Part shown: piece by piece, positions 46,035-53,781 of the stretch
Numbering within the stretch: the first letter of the stretch is position 1
How the letters are laid out: the number at the start of each line of letters is the position of its first letter
Assembly: GCA_016795365.1 (NCBI GenBank)
Contig: JAEUHN010000029.1
Coordinates: forward strand, 124,001-188,000
DNA from: Verrucomicrobiaceae bacterium
GTDB lineage: Bacteria; Verrucomicrobiota; Verrucomicrobiia; Verrucomicrobiales; Verrucomicrobiaceae
Direction: 5' to 3'
Length of the DNA stretch: 64,000 nucleotides
Translations under genes and position numbers: made by a program
Notes under the pieces: generated by a model
Database searches by the model: none
Seen by the model: only the letters and a program-made list of their open reading frames with translations
Told to the model about the DNA's origin: nothing

Positions 46035-46802
46035 ATGTCGCTCTTCTCCTTCTTCAAATCGAAGCCCGCCCGCATCTCCCTGCTGCATGCCACGCGTGGC
46101 CGACCTGAGGAACCGCTCAAATGTCGCCAGCTTTGGTTCGACATGGCCAACAAGCCCGACCGCGTGGAGCACGTCTTCGCCATTGATGACGATGACGAGA
46201 TCGGAAAAAAGGCGCTCGCCGATTACCATCCGCATGTGGTGAAACAGCCCGGTCTCGGCTGCGTGGGTGCCTGGAATCTGGCTGCTGAAAAATCAACCGG
46301 CGACATCCTCATCCAGCTCTCCGACGACTGGCTGCCAGTGAAGGGCTGGGACGACATCGTGGAGCAGCGGCTCGGTTTGAAAAAGCCCGCCGTGCTCCAG
46401 ATCAGCGATGGTCATCGCAAGGACGACCTGCTCTGCATGGCCATCCTCAATCGCAAGCGCATGGACCAGGTGGGCCACTTCCTGCCCCCGGCCTACACAG
46501 GCATCTTCTCCGATGACGAGTTCAGCTTCCGCGCCTTCGATGACGGCGTCATCGTCGATGCCCGCGATGTGCAGTTCACCCACGATCATCCCAATTACAA
46601 TCCGGCCAAGGAGATGGATGAGACCTACATGAACCAGAACAAGGCCGAGAAGCACCGCGAGGCCAAAGCCATCTTCATCGAACGCAATCCCGAGGCCAAG
46701 AAACGCTGGTTCGTGAAGGACCACTGGGAACGCAAGTTCATCACCCGCGAAGCCTACGCCGAAATCAAAAAGGCTGAAAAGGCAGCGAAAGGGAAAGCCT
46801 AA
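46035..46802 (+). CDS. GT-A glycosyltransferase-like protein
   Basis: 255 residues from the ATG at 46035. RISLLHATRGRPEEPLKCRQ is followed by a DxD-type block (VFAIDDDDEIG) and LIQLSDDWLPVKGWDDIV, as in small family-2-like glycosyltransferases. A helical, highly charged tail (about residues 195-255) is rich in Lys and Glu. It lies 60 bases after the GT4 gene and is the last gene of the glycan cluster. It overlaps the convergent PH-domain gene by 4 bases. Confidence 0.78.
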   Translation: MSLFSFFKSKPARISLLHATRGRPEEPLKCRQLWFDMANKPDRVEHVFAIDDDDEIGKKALADYHPHVVKQPGLGCVGAWNLAAEKSTGDILIQLSDDWLPVKGWDDIVEQRLGLKKPAVLQISDGHRKDDLLCMAILNRKRMDQVGHFLPPAYTGIFSDDEFSFRAFDDGVIVDARDVQFTHDHPNYNPAKEMDETYMNQNKAEKHREAKAIFIERNPEAKKRWFVKDHWERKFITREAYAEIKKAEKAAKGKA

Positions 46803-47605
46803 TCTTCGCTCGAAACGCCCCCGCCTTCGGCGCGGACCTGGAGCTGGCGGACGAGTTCTTTGATGCGGTGGGTCCGGCGGATGTCTTTGAACTCGACCTC
46901 CACTCCATCGGTGCCGGAAGAGGAGAACTGTAGGGTGCCCACGCCGAGGAAGCCGAGGAAGCCTTTCTGAAGCACGTCGATGGCGCGGATATCGACGATG
47001 CGGACTTCCTTGGAGTTGCGGCCGATGATGCCCCACTCGACTTCGACACGCTCGCCGGAGATGTAGTAATCGCGCTGCTGGCGGACAACGATGGTGCAGC
47101 ACAGCGTAAGGGAAGCGAGAGCGAGGCCGACGACGAAATACTTCCCCCCGAGGGGCATGGCGGCGATGGCTCCAGCGACAAGGACGAGGCACAGCAGCAG
47201 CGGCTTGCCAAAGGAGAGCCAGGAAGGATGACCGTGGTAGCAGAGGGTATCGTCGTCGATGCCCGTGGCGCTGTCGATGAGGTAATCGTCTTCGCCTTCA
47301 TCGCTCTCTTCTTCGAGATTGGGATCGTGAGCCTCGCCTTCTTCCGAACCTGCGATCTCCCAGGGTGTGTCGCCGCTGAACTCCTGGTAGGCAGGGCGCT
47401 CCAGGCGGTTGGCATTGTCCTGAATACGCGGAGGTCTCATGCCGCCGATGAGTTCACCCACCTTATGCGAACGTCCGCTGATGCGATCGGTCACGATCTC
47501 GCCGCGGCCCAGGGAACCTCGTTCGACGAGGACGTAGAGTTCCTCCTTGGTGTGGGGACCACTGAGGGTCGGGTGCTGCGGCAATTGATAGCGCGCGGAG
47601 GGCAT
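46799..47605 (-). CDS. Membrane protein with GYF_2-like N-terminus and bacterial PH domain
   Basis: 268 residues. Residues 1 to about 55 (LSGPHTKEELYVLVERGSLG, EIVTDRISGRSHKVGEL) resemble the GYF_2 domain. An acidic, disordered stretch (about 75-120) follows, then two adjacent transmembrane segments (about 130-175). The cytoplasmic end has a bacterial PH-like domain (RDYYISGERVEVEWGIIGRN, VRIVDIRAIDVLQKGF). Such bPH2 proteins are common membrane proteins of unclear role. The YbjN-domain gene lies 15 bases upstream on the same strand. Confidence 0.75.
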   Translation of the reverse strand: MPSARYQLPQHPTLSGPHTKEELYVLVERGSLGRGEIVTDRISGRSHKVGELIGGMRPPRIQDNANRLERPAYQEFSGDTPWEIAGSEEGEAHDPNLEEESDEGEDDYLIDSATGIDDDTLCYHGHPSWLSFGKPLLLCLVLVAGAIAAMPLGGKYFVVGLALASLTLCCTIVVRQQRDYYISGERVEVEWGIIGRNSKEVRIVDIRAIDVLQKGFLGFLGVGTLQFSSSGTDGVEVEFKDIRRTHRIKELVRQLQVRAEGGGVSSED

Positions 47606-47619
47606 GGCTGCGAGGTGAC

Positions 47620-48114
47620 CTAGGGTGCCTCAGGAATCGCGGGGAGCAAATCTTCACGAGCGAGCAGCTCGGGAATGTCGAGGAGAAGCAGTTCGCCCGT
47701 CCCCAGACGGCAGACTTCGGCGAGGAAAGGGGTAAGGCGGTCCATCTCGGCCACGGCGGTGTGCACCATGCTGGCGATGATACGCTCGTCGTGGCGGTTG
47801 GGGCTGAAGAGGTTGGCCACGCGGAACATGACCTGGCCCGTCTCCCAATCGACTTCGAGATTGCCCAGGTTGAGTTCTTTGTTGGAGCGCATGAGCAGCT
47901 CGGCCACGGCCTTGAGATGCGTCTTGGGCACAGTGAACGAGGCGTTGGACACAACGCTGACAAGGTTGGCCTCGGCATGAGTCTGCGCATGGAGGAGCAC
48001 CTTGGCATGGTGGGCTTCAAACCAGCACTCCACCACTTCCACATCGGGCACCGCTCGATACTGCCAGCCCATGGACCTGAAGGCATTGATAACAGCGGCG
48101 TGGAGAGCAGACAT
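47620..48114 (-). CDS. YbjN-domain / type III secretion chaperone-like protein
   Basis: 164 residues, soluble, without signal peptide. Alternating beta strands and helices match the YbjN fold (VLLHAQTHAEANLVSVVSNA, LMRSNKELNLGNLEVDWETG, VMFRVANLFSPNRHDERII). Function in Bacteria is poorly known; some relatives affect motility or stress responses. It is 15 bases upstream of the PH-domain gene, so the two are probably co-transcribed. Confidence 0.6.
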   Translation of the reverse strand: MSALHAAVINAFRSMGWQYRAVPDVEVVECWFEAHHAKVLLHAQTHAEANLVSVVSNASFTVPKTHLKAVAELLMRSNKELNLGNLEVDWETGQVMFRVANLFSPNRHDERIIASMVHTAVAEMDRLTPFLAEVCRLGTGELLLLDIPELLAREDLLPAIPEAP

Positions 48115-48203
48115 GAAGAGCGTGTGAGGAAGGTCGCAAGCAAGAGGCGGACCACCGCGGAGACATGGTCTCTTCTGGGAGACGCTCCTGCACTCATCTC
48201 AAA

Positions 48204-48277
48204 TCGGGGCGGCGAGATTCGAACTCACGACCTCCTGCTCCCAAAGCAGGCGTTCTACCAGGCTGAACTACACCCCG
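48204..48277 (-). tRNA. tRNA-Pro(TGG)
   Basis: A 74-nt cloverleaf on the minus strand. Its acceptor stem is CGGGGTG pairing with CGCCCCG, including one G-T pair, with the C1-G72 pair typical of tRNA-Pro and discriminator A. The anticodon stem is CCTGC/GCAGG around loop TTTGGGA, giving anticodon TGG. The T loop is TTCGAAT. The 3' CCA is not encoded. It is transcribed toward the YbjN gene. Confidence 0.95.
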
Positions 48278-48637
48278 AGAATGGCGGGCTGGATAGTGGG
48301 GGCGATGATGGCATTTGGCAAGGGGAACCTCAGGTCTTCGTGCATTCGCTCATGAGGCAGGGGTGAAATCAAAATGTCTGGTGCCACTCGCAGGCGCACC
48401 AGACAGTCGCTGACCGACGATCTGCCTTCTGTTTCAGCGCAAATGAACATGCACAAGACGCGAGATGGAAATGTCCAACACTCCCTGATTCGTGGGCATT
48501 CGCGGTCCGTTCGGTTTGATTCATCTTGGAGGTCCCAGCCATTCGTTCATCGCTGGCGCGGATCAGGGCAGTTCCCGACGATTCGCTGCTGAGCACCGCA
48601 TTGAACCTCGTCCGCACTGTGCTATCGGCTTGGCCCG
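48278..48637. other. Intergenic region between tRNA-Pro and the L,D-transpeptidase gene
   Basis: 360 bases with no supported gene. It must contain the tRNA promoter (leftward) and the L,D-transpeptidase promoter (rightward). A perfect 9-bp inverted repeat, GTCTGGTGC (48376-48384) and GCACCAGAC (48396-48404), forms a hairpin with an 11-base loop. Leftward it is followed by ATTTTGATTT, so it resembles a weak terminator on the minus strand, though no minus-strand gene precedes it. Small open frames here lack coding character. Confidence 0.5.
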
Positions 48638-49633
48638 ATGCGATTGCTTTCCACCTTCACCCTGGCGCTGATAGCCGCCCTGCCCGCTCATCTGGAGGCC
48701 CAGCCATCCAAGGTTCGCGATCAAGGCAAGCAAATGGGCCGCGGCGTGCCGACGGATCGCGATACGATTCTGCGCGTGCAGATTCTCCTCGATCAGAATC
48801 TCTTCTGCCCTGGCAAGCTCGATGGTGCGCTCGGTGAGTTCAGCTACAAGGCGGTGGTGAACTACAACTTCGCCCACGGTCGTCGTGACCTCTACGACTG
48901 GTCCGCCGTGGTGGAAGAAGCAACGAACGATGTGCCCAGCGCCTATGCACGGCATCGCATCCGCGAGGAACTCTTCGCCTTCATCAATCCCGACCTGCCC
49001 GAGGAGCCGGAACTCTGGCAGTCCTTCAAAGCCATGAGCTATCGCAGCATGGTGGAACTCGTGGCCGAACGCTTCCACACGGACGAAACCTTCCTCGCGA
49101 AAATCAACCCGGGCCGCGACTTGAACTACCTGCGCCCTGGCGACGTGATCAACGTTCCCAACATTGCGCCCTTCAAGATCGAGGAGGTGAAGAAGTATCA
49201 GGGCTTCAAGGAAGATCCCATCCTCAGCAAGCACATCGTGGTGATCGACACCGTGGAGCGCATGGGTGCGATCTATGATGAGAACGAACGCATGCTGGCC
49301 GCCTTTCCCATCACGCCGGGCAAGCCGCAATTCATTCCGCGCGGACAATGGAAGATCGTGAACATGAATGCCACGCCGGAATTCCGCTACGACAAGAAGT
49401 TCCTCGAAGAAGGTCAGCGCGGCGAAACCGCCTACCATATCCCGCCCGGTCCCAACAGTCCCGTGGGCATTCTGTGGGCAGGCTTGAGCAAGAGCGGCAT
49501 CGGCCTCCACGGCACCGCCTTTCCCCGAACCATCGGCCGCGCCCAAAGCGCAGGCTGCGTCCGCTTTGCCAACTGGGATGCGATTCGTCTGCCGAGCCTC
49601 GTGCGCCCAGGCTCACCTGTGATCGTGCGCTAA
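48638..49633 (+). CDS. Exported L,D-transpeptidase (YkuD) with peptidoglycan-binding-like N-terminus and LysM
   Basis: 331 residues with signal peptide (MRLLSTFTLALIAALPAHLEA). Residues about 42-80 resemble a peptidoglycan-binding helix bundle (RVQILLDQNLFCPGKLDGAL). About 125-155 is LysM-like (VAERFHTDETFLAKINPG then DLNYLRPGDVINVP). The YkuD catalytic domain runs from about 185 to 331, with HGTAFPRTIGRAQSAGCVR carrying the catalytic His and Cys. It forms 3-3 cross-links in peptidoglycan or attaches proteins to it. It converges with the deacetylase gene, overlapping by 4 bases. Confidence 0.92.
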   Translation: MRLLSTFTLALIAALPAHLEAQPSKVRDQGKQMGRGVPTDRDTILRVQILLDQNLFCPGKLDGALGEFSYKAVVNYNFAHGRRDLYDWSAVVEEATNDVPSAYARHRIREELFAFINPDLPEEPELWQSFKAMSYRSMVELVAERFHTDETFLAKINPGRDLNYLRPGDVINVPNIAPFKIEEVKKYQGFKEDPILSKHIVVIDTVERMGAIYDENERMLAAFPITPGKPQFIPRGQWKIVNMNATPEFRYDKKFLEEGQRGETAYHIPPGPNSPVGILWAGLSKSGIGLHGTAFPRTIGRAQSAGCVRFANWDAIRLPSLVRPGSPVIVR

Positions 49634-50382
49634 TCTTCGCCCAGCTTGTAACCCTGCCCTCGCAACCAGAGCAGCAACTCGCGAACCAAATCAGGCACGA
49701 TGGGTTCGCCTTCAGCGTCGATCCGTCCATGGTGCAAGGCGATGATGGCTCCCTGCTGGATGTCCCGCCTCATGCGGATGACGATGCTGTCGAAGTCACT
49801 GCTTCGTGAAGCATCGTCCGTCGCTGACCACGCCATGAGCTGGAGTTCATACGCCTTGAGCACGGGATGCAACCAAGGTCCGCGACGGCCACCGGGAGCA
49901 CGGAACCACATCACCTTGTAGTCTGGCAGGATCTGACGAAGCACACCGATGGCCGTCTCCACCTCGCTCTTCACGTGCCCAGGGGTCCACCACCAGAATC
50001 GCCCTGGCTGGTAGGACATACCGTGAATACCCAGGCCGTGTCCCCGCGAAACGATGAGCTTCACCAGCTCTGGATGGCGCATCGCCTGCACGCCAGTGAG
50101 GAAGAACAAGCCTTTCGCCCCCTCGGCCTCGAGCAGATCCAGAACCACGGGGGTCTCCAACGGGTGCGGCGCGTGGTCGAAGGTGAGCAGCGCCTCACGC
50201 TTCCGCGTGGGAAACTCCTTCATCTGCGGTCCCCACCATTCACAGCCTGGCACCACCGAAGCCCACAACCATAGAGCCGCGGGCGCCAGCATGAGCAATT
50301 CCCACCAGGGGCTCAACCACCAGCCCAGTCCCAGCGAAATCATGCCAAGCATGCCTGTGGTCCAGAAGATGAAGTGTCGCAT
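49630..50382 (-). CDS. Polysaccharide-deacetylase (NodB) family protein with altered metal site
   Basis: 250 residues. Two hydrophobic segments at the N-terminus (about 5-22 and 25-45) anchor it in the membrane. The NodB fold is recognisable from ALLTFDHAPHPLETP, HGLGIHGMSY, MWFRAPGGRRG and IIALHHGR. The usual TFDDG is TFDHA, replacing the metal-binding second Asp with His, and the second His of the HxxxH motif is missing. It may use another metal geometry or a different reaction, or be inactive. It is a monocistronic leftward gene. Confidence 0.8.
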   Translation of the reverse strand: MRHFIFWTTGMLGMISLGLGWWLSPWWELLMLAPAALWLWASVVPGCEWWGPQMKEFPTRKREALLTFDHAPHPLETPVVLDLLEAEGAKGLFFLTGVQAMRHPELVKLIVSRGHGLGIHGMSYQPGRFWWWTPGHVKSEVETAIGVLRQILPDYKVMWFRAPGGRRGPWLHPVLKAYELQLMAWSATDDASRSSDFDSIVIRMRRDIQQGAIIALHHGRIDAEGEPIVPDLVRELLLWLRGQGYKLGED

Positions 50383-50404
50383 GGGAGAAGGTGGACTCGA
50401 CCAA

Positions 50405-50440
50405 TGAAAAAGCCAGCCGCTCGAATCGAACGGCTGGCTT
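50405..50440 (-). terminator. Rho-independent terminator after the cyclophilin gene
   Basis: On the minus strand a perfect 10-bp stem (AAGCCAGCCG with CGGCTGGCTT) around an 11-base loop ends in a run of T (complement of the A's at 50407-50411). It lies 22 bases past the cyclophilin stop codon. Confidence 0.85.
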
Positions 50441-50461
50441 TGAAACGATCAGACGGATGAT

Positions 50462-51076
50462 TTACTCAGCGACCTTCGCGCTCTTGATAACGACTGGTTC
50501 GGTCGGCACGTTCTGGTGCATGCCCTTGTTGCCCGTGGCGACGCCTTCGATGGCTTTCACGACATCGAGACCTTTGGTCACCTTGCCGAAGACGGCATAG
50601 CCACCGTTGTTCGGGTAGTTCAAACCATCGTTGTTCACCGTGTTGATGAAAAACTGGCTCGTGGCGCTGTCGAGCACCGAAGTGCGGGCCATGGCGATGG
50701 TGCCCACATCATTCTTGAGACCGTTCTGGCCTTCGTTCTTGATCGGCGCATCGACCGCCTTCTGCTGCATGTCAGCCGTGAAGCCGCCGCCTTGAATCAT
50801 GAAGCCGGGGATCACGCGATGGAAGATGGTGCCGTCGTAGTGGCCCTTCTTCACGTAGTTGACGAAGTTCGCGGTGGAGATCGGGGCCTTCACGCCGTCG
50901 AGTTCGAGTTCGATGGTGCCCTTGGAGGTTTCGAGAGTGACTTTCACAGTGGTAGGTGCGGGTTTGGTTTCAGGTTTGGCTTCCGCCGCAGGCTTGGCGT
51001 CCTGGGCGATAACGGACGCTGCGAAGCCAGCAAGGCACGCAGCTACAACGGCAAGAGACTTGAACATGGGTTTCAT
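50462..51076 (-). CDS. Exported cyclophilin-type peptidyl-prolyl isomerase
   Basis: 204 residues from the ATG at 51076, which starts the signal peptide [20 protein letters not shown]. After an Ala/Lys/Pro linker, the cyclophilin domain (about residues 40-204) shows [64 protein letters not shown] and [14 protein letters not shown]. It catalyses proline cis-trans isomerisation, here in the periplasm or at the surface. It ends in a rho-independent terminator. Confidence 0.93.
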   Translation of the reverse strand: MKPMFKSLAVVAACLAGFAASVIAQDAKPAAEAKPETKPAPTTVKVTLETSKGTIELELDGVKAPISTANFVNYVKKGHYDGTIFHRVIPGFMIQGGGFTADMQQKAVDAPIKNEGQNGLKNDVGTIAMARTSVLDSATSQFFINTVNNDGLNYPNNGGYAVFGKVTKGLDVVKAIEGVATGNKGMHQNVPTEPVVIKSAKVAE

Positions 51077-51159
51077 AGCGGGCGCGAATGAGGCGCAGGA
51101 GGTTTCTTTTTCAAAGGGAAAAAGCACGCACGCCTCGGCAGCTCAGCCCTGTAGCCCCG

Positions 51160-51552
51160 TCAGGCTTTCAGCGGAGTCGCAGCACATGACCGCATCCCAC
51201 GCAGAATGCGATGCGTGCAGTGCTCGAACTGATGCATCAACTCGACCACACTCATCCCTGGCGGCAGCATCACTTCAGCTCGCACCTCGCTGGCAGCCAA
51301 CGCATCCATGAAGCTGCTCAACTCAGCGAGGTCGTGAAACAACTGCGCCTCCTGCTCGTGCTCCGGCAGTGTGGCGAAAAGGAGATTCAACAGCCAACGA
51401 CCATCACGTTGAAGAATGAACGGCTGTGAGCGCATTTCCACACTGCCCGGCGGATAGCCTTCCTGACGCACCAGATAAGGCCCGTGGCCATGTGGTCCCC
51501 AGCCGAGGTTCATCACCTCGCAGCGCGCTGGATCGTTGGTGAGAGCTGACAT
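51160..51552 (-). CDS. Small protein of unknown function in the DsrE/TusE/SQR operon
   Basis: 130 residues, no signal peptide. It starts like a predicted soluble domain (CEVMNLGWGPHGHGPYLVRQ, FILQRDGRWLLNLLFATL), then has a charged helix (PEHEQEAQLFHDLAELSSFM) and ends with FEHCTHRILRGMRSC. No family was recognised. The ATG shares one base with the dsrE-like stop (TGATG), indicating coupled translation. The three Cys residues and the operon suggest a sulfur-related role, but that is inference from context. Confidence 0.6.
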   Translation of the reverse strand: MSALTNDPARCEVMNLGWGPHGHGPYLVRQEGYPPGSVEMRSQPFILQRDGRWLLNLLFATLPEHEQEAQLFHDLAELSSFMDALAASEVRAEVMLPPGMSVVELMHQFEHCTHRILRGMRSCAATPLKA

Positions 51553-52070
51553 CAGGTGAAGAGGATGTGTGTGCCCTCGCCTGCCGATTCCTCATAGAAC
51601 TGCCCCACGGTGAGCACACCATCGACACGTTCCCAAAGGTCTTCCTTCTTCAGCTTGAACATGTCCATCGCCAGCTTGCACGCATAGATCTTGCCGCCGG
51701 AGTCGGAGATGAGTTCCAAGAATTCGCGCACGGGCGGGATGTCCAGCTTCTCCATTTCCTTGTTCATCAAGCCGGTCGCAAACGCCGACACGCCGGGCAA
51801 CGCGCCCATCCAGGTGGGGAACGGCATCGTCATCGGCATCCCGAGCATCGGCATGGCCATGTTCAGCGCTGGGTTGCCCACGGTCGCAACTTTCAGCGAA
51901 TCCATCGTCGCCTTCGCCAGCCCATTGAGGCCGAAGAAGGTGAAGAACAGCGATGCCTCGATGCCCTCCATGCGTGCGCCGTTGGCCATGATTAATGCGG
52001 GGTAAATCCCATCCAGCGAGCCACGGCTCACGATGATGGACATCTTTTTCACAGGGTGGTCTTTGCTCAT
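51552..52070 (-). CDS. DsrE/DsrF/DrsH-like family protein
   Basis: 172 residues. The pattern MSIIVSRGSLDGIYPALIMA, GIEASLFFTFFGLNGL, then a Met-rich loop (MAMPMLGMPMTMPFP) and a Cys-containing region near IYACKLAMDMF is typical of the DsrE-like sulfur-carrier/peroxiredoxin-like group (COG2210-type). Members pass sulfane sulfur between proteins, with the conserved Cys in the YACKLAM block as likely carrier. A large inverted repeat fills the gap before its start codon. Confidence 0.85.
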   Translation of the reverse strand: MSKDHPVKKMSIIVSRGSLDGIYPALIMANGARMEGIEASLFFTFFGLNGLAKATMDSLKVATVGNPALNMAMPMLGMPMTMPFPTWMGALPGVSAFATGLMNKEMEKLDIPPVREFLELISDSGGKIYACKLAMDMFKLKKEDLWERVDGVLTVGQFYEESAGEGTHILFT

Positions 52071-52073
52071 AAA

Positions 52074-52160
52074 GTTCTCGGTTCTCAGTTCAGAGTTCTC
52101 TGTTCTCGCTCACGGCTGCCTCTCCAGAGAACGGAGAACGGTGAACTGAGAACCGAGAAC
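52074..52160. repeat. 34-bp imperfect inverted repeat filling the tusE-dsrE gap
   Basis: Arms at 52074-52107 and 52127-52160 match at 31 of 34 positions when one is reverse-complemented, around a 19-base loop. Each arm is itself built from repeated GTTCTC units, so shorter alternative pairings exist. The element covers nearly the entire intercistronic space: 4 bases from the tusE stop and 3 bases from the dsrE start. It could act as an attenuator or stabiliser of the operon mRNA, or be a repetitive intergenic element. Confidence 0.75.
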
Positions 52161-52164
52161 AGTT

Positions 52165-52476
52165 TCAGATGCAGCCGACAGGTTTCGGAATGCCCGCAAT
52201 CTTCGACGACTTCTTCAAGGGTCCGCCAGGGAAGAGATCGTAGAGTTCCTTGGTCGTCACGATGCCGCTCTTCCCCATACTGCGGATGGTAAGCGCGGCA
52301 CCAGCGGCCTGTTGCTGACGCAGGTAATTGATCACCTTGTTGTGTGCGTCGGTGAGCGGTCCAATGCCTTCCTCAGCCGCGATGGCGGCGGCGATGGCTT
52401 CGTTCCATTGCGACATGTCCGTGAGGTAGCCCTCGTCGTTCACGTCCACTTCTGTTCCTGCGATGGTTTTTTTCAT
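52165..52476 (-). CDS. TusE/DsrC-family sulfur-relay protein
   Basis: 103 residues from the ATG at 52476 (MKKTIAGTEVDVNDEGYL). The family signatures are the N-terminal block, SQWNEAIAAAIAAEEGI, LTDAHNKVINYLRQ and the C-terminal PKPVGCI with a penultimate Cys (Cys102). The second Cys of true DsrC, 11 residues upstream, is absent, so this is TusE-like: a single-Cys acceptor of persulfide sulfur. It lies between sqr (11-base gap upstream) and the dsrE-like gene, on one transcript. Confidence 0.9.
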   Translation of the reverse strand: MKKTIAGTEVDVNDEGYLTDMSQWNEAIAAAIAAEEGIGPLTDAHNKVINYLRQQQAAGAALTIRSMGKSGIVTTKELYDLFPGGPLKKSSKIAGIPKPVGCI

Positions 52477-52487
52477 GGTTGGTAGAT

Positions 52488-53717
52488 TCAAACTTCGATT
52501 GGCTTCCTTTTCTGTCGGCTGATCCCGGGCAGCGGCCATGCCTTCAACAGCACGTTCCAATACACATGCCGGAACGCGAGCTTGCCGAGATGGTTCAATC
52601 GCGACTCTTCCAGCAGCTTCATCGGACCGAAGCTGAACGGGAATCCGCCTTCGTGCGGCTCATACTCGTAGTTGAAGTCGATGAGCAGCGCCTTGCCGTT
52701 GCCGGACTCGATGAAGCAATTCGAGTGACCGTCGAACTCTTCCTTCAGCGGCTTGCCATCGATGTGCAGCATCACGTTGTCGGCCAGTGTCTCGGACTCA
52801 AAGTGTGCCACCGATCCCGCTTTCGATGCGGGGACATTGGTCGCATCACCGATCACAAACACGTCGGGATGCTTCAGCGATTGCAGCGTGTGCTTATGCG
52901 TGGGGATGAAATCGAGATCGTCACCCAGCCCCGAGCGACGCACTGCCTGATCGCCCATGTTGGTCGGCGTGGTCACCAGCAAGTCATACGGCACCTCGCG
53001 ACCATCGAAACACACGAGCTTGTCGTTCTCCTGATCGACCTGCTCCGCCACGAAGTCGGTGACGACTTCGATGCCTTTGTCAGCCAGCAAATGCCCCAGC
53101 TTCTTCGAGGCCTTCGGTTTCGTAAACGCACCGGACAGCGGCGTCACGTAAGTCAGCGTGACCTTGTCGCGAATGCCGCGCTCACGGAAGAAGGTGTCGG
53201 CCAGGAAGGTGAACTCCAGCGGCGCGACCGGGCACTTGATCGGCATCTCGTTCACATGCACCACCACGCGACCGCCTTGGAAGGGGTCCAGCTTGTCACG
53301 CAGCGCCCGCGCGCCATCGAGCGTGTAAAAGTCATGCACATTCACGCGCCACTTCGGGCCGAGCATGCCCTGCGTCTCCTCCGGTGCCGTGCGGCAGCCG
53401 GTGGCGATGATGAGCACATCATAAGTCAGCGCGCTGCCATCCTTCAGCTTCACCTGGTGCTGGTCGGGCAGCACCTGCTCCACCTCGGTTTGCAGGAACT
53501 CCACACCGCTCGGCATGAAGTCGCGCGTCGGGCGAATGATCTGGTCCTCGGTGTAGCCACCGAAGGGTAGGAACAGCAAGCCCGGCTGATAAAGGTGCCG
53601 ATCCGAGCGGTCCACGACCGTCATCTTCCAATCCGACGCAGGCAGGCGCTTGCGCAGATGGTTCGCCATCATGGTGCCCGCCGTTCCGCCACCGAGGATG
53701 AGAAGATGCTTGTTCAT
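52488..53717 (-). CDS. sqr: Sulfide:quinone oxidoreductase
   Basis: 409 residues from the ATG at 53717 (MNKHLLILGGGTAGTM, FAD-binding). Flavoprotein that oxidises sulfide to sulfane sulfur or polysulfide and passes electrons to quinone at the membrane. Cys162 in EMPIKCPVAPLEF and Cys334 in HSNCFIESG fit the catalytic disulfide pair; Cys108 in ATGCRTAPEE is a third Cys. FVIGDATNVPASKAGSVAHF is the second FAD block. The C-terminal region is hydrophobic/basic, consistent with membrane association. The start faces a divergent thioredoxin gene across a 24-bp operator-like element. Confidence 0.93.
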   Translation of the reverse strand: MNKHLLILGGGTAGTMMANHLRKRLPASDWKMTVVDRSDRHLYQPGLLFLPFGGYTEDQIIRPTRDFMPSGVEFLQTEVEQVLPDQHQVKLKDGSALTYDVLIIATGCRTAPEETQGMLGPKWRVNVHDFYTLDGARALRDKLDPFQGGRVVVHVNEMPIKCPVAPLEFTFLADTFFRERGIRDKVTLTYVTPLSGAFTKPKASKKLGHLLADKGIEVVTDFVAEQVDQENDKLVCFDGREVPYDLLVTTPTNMGDQAVRRSGLGDDLDFIPTHKHTLQSLKHPDVFVIGDATNVPASKAGSVAHFESETLADNVMLHIDGKPLKEEFDGHSNCFIESGNGKALLIDFNYEYEPHEGGFPFSFGPMKLLEESRLNHLGKLAFRHVYWNVLLKAWPLPGISRQKRKPIEV

Positions 53718-53737
53718 GTTATTGTTTCCTGTTGTTA

Positions 53738-53761
53738 CTATATGAGCGTATGCGTATATGC
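53738..53761. promoter_or_regulatory. Candidate ArsR-family operator in the sqr/thioredoxin divergent promoter
   Basis: Left half CTATATG (53738-53744), 10 bases, then a right half retaining an ATAT core (TATATGC, 53755-53761). In reverse orientation it matches the arsR-upstream element (58087-58110) at 17 of 24 positions, including an unbroken 9-base stretch CTCATATAG. It overlaps the most upstream possible thioredoxin start codon, which favours the downstream start for that gene. Confidence 0.6.
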
Positions 53762-53781
53762 AAACACAAGATTTCACAACC

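Noticed and set aside
48376-48404. Perfect 9-bp hairpin considered as a terminator
   Set aside because: No gene precedes it on the minus strand and no T-run follows on the plus strand, so it is only described within the intergenic region.
48369-48617. 82-codon minus-strand open frame in the tRNA-transpeptidase gap
   Set aside because: No signal peptide, motif or operon context; a hairpin lies inside it and coding character is absent.
53758-53781. Upstream ATG as the thioredoxin start
   Set aside because: This start codon falls inside the candidate operator and adds eight residues without conserved features; the ATG at 53782 fits better.
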